Assembly: GCA_947247005.1 (NCBI GenBank)
Contig: OX365948.1
Location: 42,722,601-42,786,600, forward strand
Length of the DNA: 64,000 bases
DNA from: Spisula solida
Taxonomy: Eukaryota; Mollusca; Bivalvia; Venerida; Mactridae
Direction: 5' to 3'
Positions 43,986-55,290 of the stretch are shown here, one piece after another (positions within the stretch are counted from its first letter, which is position 1; each line of letters begins with the position of its first letter). The position numbers and the translations under genes are program-made. Below the pieces are notes generated by a model that was not told where the DNA came from, ran no database searches, and saw only the letters and a program-made list of their open reading frames with translations.

Positions 43986-46019
43986 TAAAAATGTCCAAGG
44001 GTGGCTGTACTGCTGAACTGTCAAAAATTTATAACTAACTTTTTTATATAATTATGTCGATCCATGACTCTGCGAAAGTATTAGCATCCCGGTCATTATC
44101 CTTCATCTGAGAGCCGGTGGGGTTGACTGTTATTGTTGGGATGAGTACATTGGCCAGTTGTTTCAAAGTATTCTGATTTCAATACTGTTGTTGATAATTT
44201 GTTAAACGCATTTTACGTGTCAGACAACAAGAAGCCCAGCTTAATTTATGGAAACTGGAACAGGCCCTTTTACAATAAGTAACGAAATCTTATTCTGGGA
44301 TTACTGTATTGTGACAAAGTGTTAAGTTAATATCCTCGTTCATATTTTTCATGGTTTCCCATGATTTTTGTGACTTTTCATTTTATAGCGATGTTCATTA
44401 TTTGAAAATATCTTCATCTAATAATTGATCGATTTGGATTAAAATTGACAAATCAAAATGTAAGACTTTTATATACTCGGAAATATCAAATTTTAGTTTA
44501 GCCAAATCTCTCCAAAAAAATAAAGTAGTTGCGTTAAGAGTGTGAGTAAGATAAGAATTAGTGTATGTATGCTCCCTCTAAAGTACCGAAAATAAAAGCA
44601 ACATACTCTACAATGTCCCTGCAGCACGTTCAATCGAAAAAAGTCGATTTCCATTATATCCTAGATACATAGCCTTAAGAATCTCGAATATAATCTCAGG
44701 TTTGGGGAGTAATATTGTATGTATAACTAATGACTTCACGACTGCTCTCTCAATTTGAATAATCGACTTGTGTTTTAGCGCTACAATAATCTACGAATGT
44801 GACCTGTCCGTCAGTATTTGTATGTATAACTTCTGGCATAAGAACAACAGAGATCGAATGTTCAGTAATTGCATAATGCTACAAATTACTTCAATGCGGG
44901 CTTTGATGTTCTTTTTTTACCGAAAGTACAATTGTCTGAATGACATTTCAATGTTACCTAATAAAGAGAATATTATTCTTGAATACCCTCGGCTGTTAAT
45001 TTTGCTTCTCTCCATTTATGTAGAAGTATTGTTTGCTCGATTTTTTCAACCATTTAACGGGCTTTATTTCCTTCGTAAAATCTTTTAAGAACCGTCTATG
45101 TTTTACAAAAATACCTCTTCAGATTGAAGTAATTTGAAGCCACGGCGCATGCGCAAATAGACCGTGCCTTTTTGTGAATTCCGTGCAAGCCACGACGTTG
45201 GATTATTACTTGTACCACGAAAGGGGTCATTAGTAACGAAAATAATGTATAAAACACACATTTCATCGATGGACACACCTTATGAAATGAGATTGTCCAT
45301 TTGGCCGATAAACGAGTCATATTCGTGCGTGCCAGTTGTCCAAGTGCTAACTAAATTAATACAGATACACGAAAATCACGCGTTTCTTTGGTTTAACTAT
45401 AGTAGGAGCAAACACAGTTAGAGTTTCCTTCAAGGATAACCTACCATAGCGGTTTCGCACCATTTGAAGGAAACATGAATAGTAACGCCATGATGTAAAC
45501 GTTTGTGGCTGACGATGAGAGGGGATGGTGGTTTAAATAGAAGCACATTGCTTTCACTGTTCCACGTGTTTGTCGTGTGCTGTAAATTTATACAAAATAT
45601 AATTATAATAGATTATTTCGTTCTATTAGGTCTGGAATACTTGGATTATATGTGGTTCAATGTCAATATACTCGTACCGTCAAAAGTATTTGGCAGAGCA
45701 TCATGGCGGAGACAAACGCGTGCCGAATTCTTATGCCAAGATATTACAAGATTTGATTACAGATAAGAAGAAGTACTTTCACAAATTCTCAAAGATAATT
45801 ATATCTGGCTTATCAAAGCAAAAATAGATTTTGTATTTATTTTTAGTCGTTAAATTGGCTTCAACATATATACCAAGAACCATTGTAAAGATTATTTAAC
45901 CAGATCGATCACACTTACTGTGTTCATTAAAAATAATTCCATGTTTTATTTATTTATTGACGATATATATCAAATTCAACATTGCCTAATGTATACACTA
46001 GTTAATTATATGATATAAT

Positions 46020-46665
46020 TTGCAATTTATTACCAATGGGTAATTATATATTTCAATTTAAAAAAACAAAATCATCAAAAGGGCATAGAACATGTTTAAA
46101 GCGCATCCGGATAGCGCAGCTAGTAGGGTGTCAGTCGGATAGTAATGGTTCAATTCCTGACTTGGACATAATGGAATATTTTCAGTTGCAAGTTTGTTAC
46201 AACGATTCTAATTACGGACGTTTTAGCCAATGCGAAGTTCATATTTATTGGCAAATTGCCTTTACACAATATGTTTGGCATAAACAAAACATGTATTCGG
46301 TACAGGATGCCACAAATAACAAAAGGGGTTTAATATGAATAAATATAATTCTAACACGATCTTCGGGTTAATCTAAATATGCATAGAGGAATCCAAGCAG
46401 TATATTATTACCGCAACAAAAATACCTGGCAAATTGGCTGGTACTTTTTATGCCCCGCAAACAACAAGTTGGTCATGTTCGTTTGTGCGCTCAAAATTGA
46501 CAAAACAACTGAATAAAATACATAATAAGCATTCATTGAATATACTGTCATAGTTGTTTCTTAATAAAACTCCAAAAATATGTTTCGTTCCTTCACAAAC
46601 ATCGAACATCAGCATGTTCGATTTAAAAGTAGCTCAGTGAAAATAAATATCACGTGACATATTTA
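46020..46665 (+). mobile_element. A-only insertion with tRNA-like sequence
   Basis: Between TAATTATATGATA and TGAATGAATCAACGTAAA copy A holds about 650 bp absent from B at 57235-57250. It contains a tRNA-like module (46101-46172) with box A-type TAGCGCAGCTAGTAGGG and box B-type GGTTCAATTCC. The right half has ATGCCCCGCAAACAACAAG. No terminal repeats were identified, so it could be an insertion into A or a deletion from B. Confidence 0.55.
46101..46172 (+). pseudogene. tRNA-like module
   Basis: About 72 nt; ATAGCGCAGCTAGTAGGGTG and ATGGTTCAATTCCTGA are placed as D-arm and T-arm. The acceptor ends do not pair well and the anticodon arm is unclear. Most likely the head of a SINE. Confidence 0.5.
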
Positions 46666-47010
46666 TGAATGAATCAACGTAAATGTGTAGTAAAAACTAC
46701 GAGTTGCGAAAAAGGCTAGTTGCACGAGTATCCAGTGTTACAACGAAGACGCGTCTATTTTTAGAAACTCCAATATACTATTAACACTAAGTTTCATCAA
46801 CACCTCTGATAATCAATTCATTAATAGGTTTCATTTAATGCAATTAGATCCCTTATACTCGTGTTATTAAAATTGTTTCAATGTTTAAAATGTTTTCTTT
46901 CCTTCGGAAATTTACAAAGGTCGTTTTCATTATCGAGGAAGTTATTGTACCAGCTAATAAGCCACTCATTTTCAGCGTGGAATAATGTTCAATGTATCGT
47001 GTTGAGAATC

Positions 47011-47163
47011 GAAATAAAAATCAGTTCTTGTATTTTGTTTTTTAAACACAGGCAGGAGTTCGAATGCGGAAAAATTATATCACGAGTGAGTTTAATTTTT
47101 CCGCATCCGAACTCCTGTCTGTGTTTTATTCACCGACAAAATACAAGAACTGATTTTTATTTC
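47011..47163. mobile_element. Foldback element, A only
   Basis: Outer arms of 28 bp are perfectly complementary (GAAATAAAAATCAGTTCTTG at left); inner arms (ACAGGCAGGAGTTCGAATGC) are nearly so, with a short AT centre. It shares the GAAATAA ends and (A/G)ATGCGGA turn of the GGATGCG family. In copy B the site reads GAAATAAAAACTCTGTTTTC TTAAAC, the outermost bases only, so B probably lost the hairpin by deletion. Confidence 0.85.
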
Positions 47164-47689
47164 TTAAACAAAAGCTGAGCAGATGGGGCAAAGATAACAT
47201 AATTCCACGTGGTATGTCCACACTGTTTATGAAACAATGTCATACCATCAAATTTTGCTTCATGAACTAGAATACTAGTAATACCAAAATACAAGAAAAA
47301 GCCGAAGAAATGTGTCCTAAGAAGAAACTACTGGGAGAATTTCGCTAACGCCACAAATCAGTTACTGGTGTGGTGAACGTCAATAAAATCGAAAGATTTA
47401 TTAGCGGTGTTATGTTAGTGATGTGATGGAGGAGCTGGTCGTATGAATAATGACAGTATATAGACCGCAGTAAATCCGATAAGTTAATGTCAGATTTTAT
47501 GTGTTGTAATAACCGACTGACAAATACGTAAATTTGACGAGATTGTCCAGAAAGCCTAGAAACATCACAATGCGATGGTAAGCAAACAGAATCAGGTGTT
47601 TGGAGAATCGATATTGTTTCCTGTTCGTAACACGGCAAAAGTCTTGAGAATAGTTTGAGATGGGCGTTATTTAAAGCCAATATACCACT

Positions 47690-47832
47690 GAGCATGTTTC
47701 CGCCTGGAAATAAATAATATTCGGGGGCGTCGGTATTAGGTTCCTAGAGGACTGTGTGAAGCTTCGGCGGAGTCATGAGATATTTTGTGACATAGGAAGA
47801 AATCGTGAGGCATCGGTAGAACTTGGCTCAAC
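47690..47832 (+). repeat. CCCGA-type repeat, A copy
   Basis: ATATTCGGGGGCGTCGG, GTGAAGCTTCGGCGGAGTC and GAGGCATCGGTAGAACTTGG resemble 26385-26470. It immediately precedes the 47-bp array, as its counterpart in B (58104-58272) precedes the residual array. Confidence 0.65.
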
Positions 47833-50577
47833 ACAAACAAGCTATACTAATATTTGATAACTATACATCCGACCCCTACACAAACAAGCTATACCAATAT
47901 TTGATCACTATACATCCGACCCCTACACAAACAAGCTATACTAATATTTGATCACTATACATCCGACCCCTACACAAACAAGCTATATCAATATTTGATC
48001 ACTATACATCCGTCCCCTACACAAACAATCTATACCAATATTTGATCCCTATACAACCGATCCCTATACAAACAAGCTATACCAATATTTGATCACTATA
48101 CAATCGACCCCTATACAAACAAGCTATACCAATATTTGATCACTATACATCCGGCCCCTACACAAACAAGCTATACCAATATTTGATCACTATACATCGG
48201 ACCCCTACACAAACAAGCTATACCAATATTTGATCACTATACATCGGACACCTACACAAACAAGCTATACCAATATTTGATCACTATACATCGGACCCCT
48301 ATACAAACAAGCTATACCAATATTTGACCACTAAACATCCGACCACTACACAAATAAGCTATACCAATATTTGACCACTATACATCCGACCCCTACACAA
48401 ACAAGCTATACCAATATTTGACTACTAAACATCAGACCCCTACACAAACAAGCTATACCAATATTTGATCACTATACATCCGACCCCTACACAAACAAGC
48501 CATACCAATATTTGATCACTATACATCCGACCCCTACACAAACAAGCTATACCAATATTTGATCACTATACATCGGACACCTACACAAACAAGCTATACC
48601 AATATTTGATCACAATACATCCGACCCTACACAAACAAGCTATACCAATATTTGACCACTATACAACCGACCCCTATGAAAACAAGCTATACCAATATTT
48701 GATCACTATACAACCGACTCCTATACAAACAAGCTATACCAATATTTGATCACTATACATCCGACCCCTACACAAACAAGCTATATCAATATTTGATCAC
48801 TATAAATCCGACCCCTACACAAACAAGCTATACCAATATTTGTTCACTATACATCCGACCCCTACACAAACAAGCTATACCAATATTTGATCACTATACA
48901 CCGGACACCTACACAAACAAGCTATACCAACATTTGATCACTATACATCCGACCCCTACACAAACAAGCTATATCAATATTTGATCACTATACATCCGAC
49001 CCCTACACAAACAAGCTATACCAATATTTGATCACTATACATCCGACCCCTACACAAACAAGATATCCCAATATTTGACCACTAAACATCTGACCCCTAC
49101 ACAAACAAGCTATACCAATATTTGATCACTATACATCCGACCCCTACACAATTAAGCTATATCAATATTTGATCACTATACATCCGACCCCTACACAAAC
49201 AAGCTATACCAATATTTGATCACTATACAACCGATGCCTATACAAACAAGCTCTACCAATATTTGATCACTATACAACCGACCCCTATACAAACAAGCTA
49301 TACCAATATTTGATCACTATACATCCGACCCCTACACAAACAAGCTATACCAATATTTGATCACTATACATCCGACCCCTACACAAACAAGCTATACCAA
49401 TATTTGATCACTATACATCCGACCCCTACACAAACAAGCTATACCAATATTTGATCACTATACATCGGACACCTACACAAACAAGCTATACCGATATTTG
49501 ATCACTATACATCCGACCCCTATACAAACAAGCTATACCAATATTTGACCACTAAACATCCGACCCCTATACAAACAAGTTATACCAATATTTGATCACT
49601 ATACATCCGACCCCTACACAAACAAGCTATACCAATATTTGATCACTATACATCCGACCCCTACACAAACAAGCTATACCAATATTTGATCACTATACAA
49701 ACGACCCCTATACAAACAAGTTATACCAATATTTGATCACTATACATCCGACCCCTACACAAACAAGCTATACCAATATTTGATCACTATACAAACGACC
49801 CCTATACAAACAAGTTATACCAATATTTGATCACTATACATCCGACCCCTACACAAACAAGTTATACCAATATTTGATCACTATACATCCGACCCCTACA
49901 CAAACAAGCTATACCAATATTTGATCACTATACATCCGACCACTATACAAACAAGCTATACCAATATTTGATCACTATACAACCGACCCCTATACAAACA
50001 AGTTATACCAATATTTGATCACTATACACCCGTCCCCTACACAAACAAGCTATACCAATATTTGATCACTATACATCGGACACCTACACAAACAAGCTAT
50101 ACCGATATTTGATCACTATACATCCGACCCCTACACAAACAAGCTATACCAATATTTGATCACTATACATCGGACACCTACACAAACAAGCTATACCGAT
50201 ATTTGATCACTATACATCCGACCCCTATACAAACAAGCTGTACCAATATTTGATCACTATACAACCGACCCCTACACAAACAAGCTATACCAATATTTGA
50301 TCACTATACATCGGACACCTATACAAACAAGCTATACCAATATTTGACCACTAAACATCCGACCCCTATACAAACAAGCTATACCAATATTTGATCACTA
50401 TACATCCGACCCCTACACAAACAAGCTATACCAATATTTGACCACTAAACATCCGACCCCTATACAAACAAGCTATACCAATATTTGATCACTATACATC
50501 CGACCCCTACACAAACAAGCTATACCAATATTTGACCACTAAACATCCGACCCCTACACAAACAAGCTTCATTTCTT
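47833..50577 (+). repeat. 47-bp minisatellite, about 58 units
   Basis: Unit ACAAACAAGCTATACCAATA, TTTGATCACTATACATCCGA, CCCCTAC. The phase is almost perfect across 2.7 kb: first unit starts at 47833, last near 50558, one unit is a base short (near 48620). Variants (CATCGGACAC, CAACCGACCCCTATAC, TTTGACCACTAAAC) recur in clusters, showing local spread by unequal exchange. Because 47 is not a multiple of 3, open frames inside are artefacts. It is not a CRISPR array: there are no spacers. Confidence 0.98.
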
Positions 50578-50666
50578 AATTTAGATTAAGAAATAAAACA
50601 AACAAATACACAAACAAATAGAATGCATATTCTAACATAACCAGCAGTTTTCATGTAAACATATAG

Positions 50667-50820
50667 GAAATGAATACGCACCTGTGTTCTATCTATAATA
50701 AAGCACAGTCACTTGTTCGGATGCGTACATTCGCTGTGCACTCGTAATTTAATTACTACGCATTCGAACTCGTGACTGTGCTTTATTCTACGACGAACCC
50801 TGGTACAGATTAGTTATTTC
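50667..50820. mobile_element. Foldback element, GGATGCG family (B copy)
   Basis: Arms GAAATGAATACGCACCTGTG through GTTCGGATGCGTA and TACGCATTCGAACTCGTG through GTTATTTC. It corresponds to 38230-38384, with substitutions that partly differ between the two arms. Confidence 0.8.
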
Positions 50821-51194
50821 TTAAACAAAACAAAATAAATAATGACGCATTTTATGGTTAATTATTGTTTCAATCAACGCAACCAAAACACTCTTCTGGG
50901 TGTCCATTACAACAGGTTGAACAATACCATTATTTACACTAAGCAATAACTTTTCGCAAATCATATCATCGTTTTATCTCGCATGTTACTGGTAAGTTTT
51001 GCAACTCATGTTAAGTTATAGACGAGTTGGCAACATGTTATCTCTCTATAACTAGACACTCAGTTGCAGCAAATGCTTAGACCAAAGGGATTTACCTAGG
51101 TAAACATTTCTTAGATAACTATAAATATGACACTTGTAATCAAATGGTGGGCATTACCAGACCATTTTGACAATATAATTGTGACATTTGTTCG

Positions 51195-51532
51195 CGTTCG
51201 ATTGAGACAGTCGGCGTACATGGCCATTTGGTTTTATCCCTGACTAATTGGCAAATAACCTCTGGCTTCGAGGGAAGAGACTCATAGATTGTGTGTTACA
51301 AGGAATCCGGGCGTGCTGTCCTAGCTCTTTCCAATAGACTCATTGGCTTATTAACGTGCACCGTTTAGCACCGATGCACGCTAGAATACCTCTGGGTTTC
51401 CAACCGGTTAATCATTATTTAGGTGCAAAAAACTGAAAAGCGTTTCTGAAATGCCCAGTGCCCTGGTCGAGATTCGAACCTGGACAAGGTATTGGTTGTC
51501 TAGATCGTTAACCACTCGGTAATCGTCTCACC
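51195..51532 (-). mobile_element. tRNA-derived SINE, B copy
   Basis: Counterpart of 39800-40125. On the minus strand, GGGTGAGACG, GAGTGGTTAACG and AGGTTCGAATCTCGACCAGG keep both promoter boxes. The body matches the A copy through GCATCGGTGCTAAACGGTGC. Confidence 0.75.
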
Positions 51533-53341
51533 CAAGTAATGACATGAAATTTATAAGTTTCTGTACCAGGTCAAAGTGTTTTTATAGCCTAAGTCCTATT
51601 TATGTATGTTGGCAGAGTAATGAAACAGAATATAGAAACAGGGTCTCTGTTAGACGAAAAACAGTTTACTCTACAGAAATTTCATTAACATCTTACTTGC
51701 CAATTTCTCCCACATAATGAGGAAATAACAAATTTAATTACAGCTGTTATAGAATTAACCTTTCGGAATATTGAAGATTTTACTGTATTGGCAGGCGACA
51801 TTTTAGGAGTTTCATACATACACTAGAGGAGATTTATATGCTTAAAAGCAAGATCCATAATTTGCTTGTTTGTGACCTAGATGCTTAGTGTTGTTGACGT
51901 TTTGGAATAACAGAACGCTGAGAGAGACATCCATTAATGGTGATCAATACGGAAACGCACATACAATCCTACTTCGAGATGTACTATAAGAAATAAAACT
52001 ATTAAGGCGCATTTGGTCAATCGACACTTCATTTAACGCAACAACTGGAAACTTACATGCACCTACCTGAAACCGAGAGAAAGATATGTATTGGTAATTT
52101 AACAAGTTTAAAATGCGATTATTAAATACTGTAGTACATCTACAAGTAATTCGAAGCAATACAGAAACAACCGCGTGCAGCGTCTAGCCACCAATGCACG
52201 AGACAGACACAGAACGTACCAACCACATCCCCAAAATGGATATTTCAAGTGGTCAATAAACTGCCTCTTCCAACGAAGGACACATGGCATGCTTTCTTAA
52301 ATTTGCATAATTATGTCCATAAAGGGAGTAATTGCGTATGATAACTACAGCAAAATGACATGTTTATGTTGTTAAATCTTATCATATAAATAATTATTAC
52401 AGCACCTTACTTATATAGATTAAATATGGATAGCAACAAGTGATGGTACATTGTACATAAATGTTCGTTTGTCAATGGCTCTTCCATTACCCATCGGTTC
52501 ACTCTCTTTTGTACGAGCATGCCACTAAGGAGGAATTGGTCCAGTGTAACATATCATATTTTCAATATTTCCGATCTTAGCGAGTATCTATGCTATTTAA
52601 AGTATGCATCCTTTGTTCCTAGCACCGAGATGTTCTGCTTAATGGCTTATCCATTATCGTCCTACTGGTTTCATTTATCAGGATGCTTTAGTCGATTATC
52701 TAACATAAAACCTTAATATTGCTCAAGCTGTTTCGATTTAAAACTATGAATAGCATCGACAATCAATGCTGCATATGTAACTAATGGGTTCACGACTGGT
52801 TTCTCAAACGGAGTTATCGACTGTTATATGTGAATACAAACCAAAAGAACACAAATGCGTCCAATCTATCATCATAGTGTTAATGGTATTCATTTCCCGC
52901 ATTTTATCATTACCGTACCAAAAGAAGAGAAGTTCATGCACCCTGTATGGAATTGGTAATTCTGATTTCGAAGAACACCAGTGGATATCCTTAATGAGTT
53001 CATTTTCTGTGGGTAAACATTTTAAACGAAATTCTTTAGAATAAGAAGGAGAAGGTACTCATCCAACGAACTATATAAGACTACAGAGTAAACCACTCAA
53101 TCCGTCTTTGGATGAATAAACTAAATTTCTATTTACGTCAACGCCATCAAATGCTTTACCAAAATGGTGCTTAAGCAAACTAAATTTGCTACATGTAGAT
53201 AAGAAACTTGGTTAACACTTTCAGTAGTACGAAAACCTAGCAAGACCATATATGGATAAGCACTAATATTTGAAACTCTTAACTCAAACAAAACGCGTGT
53301 TAACAAGTATTTCGAATGCAGCATAGACAACCATATACAAT

Positions 53342-54024
53342 GGATGTAGTTTTTTTCTCATTTCCTTGCGCCCGTATCTCCTCTTAGTTCATGGAACGTG
53401 GTTTTTCTACTTGGGCTTACTATTTGTTTACAGTGGGCCATTCGGCTGGGGGGCATGTACCTTATTGGAGCTTTTAGTTCGTTCTCAGTTACGATTGCCT
53501 TGTTGAGGCTGGGTTATTTAAAAAAAGACTTTTAACTTGGGATAACTAATTGTTTATAGTAGGTCATTCGGCTGGGGGCATTCGGCTTATTGGAGGTGGG
53601 TCGTTCTACTGTTGCGCTCAGGCATACATAGTATTCAGGCGTGCCATTTGGCTGGTACGTCGGACCTGTTGAAACTGGCTTATCCGGCTGGGCGTTGAGC
53701 TTTTTTATTGCTGAAACTAGGTCATTTAGCTGAAACCGCGATATTTATTCTACTTTTAGGACTTCCGACAGCTAAACCTAGGTATTTTAGCCATTTTGCT
53801 GTTGGAACTAGGTTATTCAGCTTGGACATTCAGCTTTTGATTGCTGAAACTGGTTCATTAAGAATTTCGAAAGCTTGGACATGGGAGGGTCATAACTTGT
53901 TTAGTCGGGCATTGTGCCTTGTCTGTTTGTATGTTTTCTGTGCTCGGCTGTTTCAGGTGGGCATTGTGCCTTGTGTGTTGTTTATGTTTTCTGTGCTCGG
54001 CTGGTTCAGCTGACCCTGTCTGAC
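53342..54024 (+). repeat. B-only 42/54-bp minisatellite block
   Basis: The block is absent from A at 41940. Its left part repeats GCTGAAACTAGGTCATTTAG, GGCTGGG and GAGCTTTTTTATT at a period of 42 bp (for example 53665 to 53707). Its right part has two units of GGGCATTGTGCCTTGTCTG, TATGTTTTCTGTGCTCGGCTG at about 54 bp, and it ends GACCCTGTCTGACTT. This shows that the 42-bp and 54-bp repeats, seen apart at 20460, 16664 and 25697, belong to one larger element. Confidence 0.75.
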
Positions 54025-55239
54025 TTCTGATGATTTCTAAATGGGTTCTAGCGCATGGGTAATGTTATATCTTGTTTTAAAATGGGTGTCTATTTACAAA
54101 ATGCCTCTACAAGCAATAATAACTCATAGTGGGTCGTTATTACGTAATGTCCGACAGAATAGTAAAATACCACTAAAAAGATTCGATAATGAATTGTCTT
54201 AATAATCAATTACTCGGTGATTAAATGTTGTGAAATAGTTGAAACTATTTTCTTAATACGCAAGTCGATCCCGATGATACATTTTGTGCGTATTCATATT
54301 TAAACAAGCTTCGTATCAATTCATGTCTGACATGTATTGCTCAAATGTATTTGTTTTGTATAATTGATGCTTAATGACTCAAAAGGTGCTCTTTGTCCTT
54401 CAACAACACTTCCAGAATATAATTCGAATCTCCAGACATGAATAAATACAACTTTGCCTGCATAGTTTAATGCCAACTTCGAACTTGAATTTGTATTGAT
54501 CAATAACGTTACAAGACTGTCGCGAACCTAGATTACAACTGATATAACTAAAGCCCTCACGAAACAGAACATTTGCGTCATAAAATGGAGACAACATTAT
54601 TGACGAGACAATAAAATAGGGAATTGAATGAGCAAATAGTTAACCGTCTGACGTGATCGCCCTCCATCATTAAAGTCAAACATCTTTTTATCAGAATAGA
54701 TGACTACATTAATTTGTAATCGATGTCAATTAATTCTGTTAAAATCAGCTTTGAAACGAAGAAATGAATATGAAACTTTAAAACCGGGGATAATATGTAT
54801 TAAATTAAAGCTTCTTTCTATAGCAAGCATACTTGTATAATACTCCCTTAATATACTACGCGACAATAAATCCTATGAAGACGTATAAATAGACACAGTG
54901 TCGAACTACGGTACTAAATCAATATATGTACGTCAATCACACTCCAAACGCAATACCTAGTGATTCTGTATTATTTCTCCCCTATTTAGGAAAGGATTTT
55001 ACTTAAATTGAGCATTTTTCGAGATAAATTTCTTATTGATGTATTTTAAAATTATGTATTTAAAATGAAAATATGTACAAATAATAATCATAACTGTAAA
55101 GTGAAAAGTCACAAATATTATCACCAATCATGTAAAATATTAACAAGGTGAAAACTCACAGTTTGTATGAATAAACATAAAGTGGATCGCAGGCTAAGAG
55201 CTCGGTCCTGTATACCGAACAAGTATCTCGTATATAAGT

Positions 55240-55290
55240 GGATAGCGGTGGTCTAGAGGAAGGGCGATAGCCATGGAAAGTTGAAAATGT
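55240..55290 (+). mobile_element. SINE remnant with deleted body
   Basis: GATAGCGGTGGTCTAGAGGA, AGGGCGATAG then CCATGGAAAGTTG: the first ~30 bp of the SINE head and its 3' flank, joined across a ~220-bp deletion relative to 43716-43985. Confidence 0.75.

Larger units (their letters stand above)
38044..47832. repeat. Segmental duplication, copy A
   Basis: Aligns collinearly with 50590-58274, beginning at AAATAAAACAAACAAATACA and ending at GGCATCGGTAGAACTTGGCTC just before the minisatellite. Long stretches differ by only a base or two per 100 (for example 44700-44860 against 55990-56150); others are more diverged. A-only features include a mariner (38617-39638), a retrotransposon ORF fragment (43220-43678), the SINE body (43716-43985), a tRNA-bearing block (46020-46665) and a foldback (47011-47163). 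No frame is conserved well enough in both copies to call a gene. Confidence 0.9.

Noticed and set aside
44768..45088. 106-codon frame in A with a partial counterpart in B (56064-56246)
   Set aside because: It starts at TTG, the two copies diverge after a frameshift, and no motif is present. The similarity is explained by the recent segment duplication.
48793..48984. Open frame inside the minisatellite
   Set aside because: Three 47-bp units make 47 codons, so a stop-free frame can run by chance; it is repeat-derived.
47833..50577. CRISPR-like appearance of regularly repeated sequence
   Set aside because: Units are contiguous 47-bp tandem repeats with no variable spacers, in eukaryotic-type DNA.
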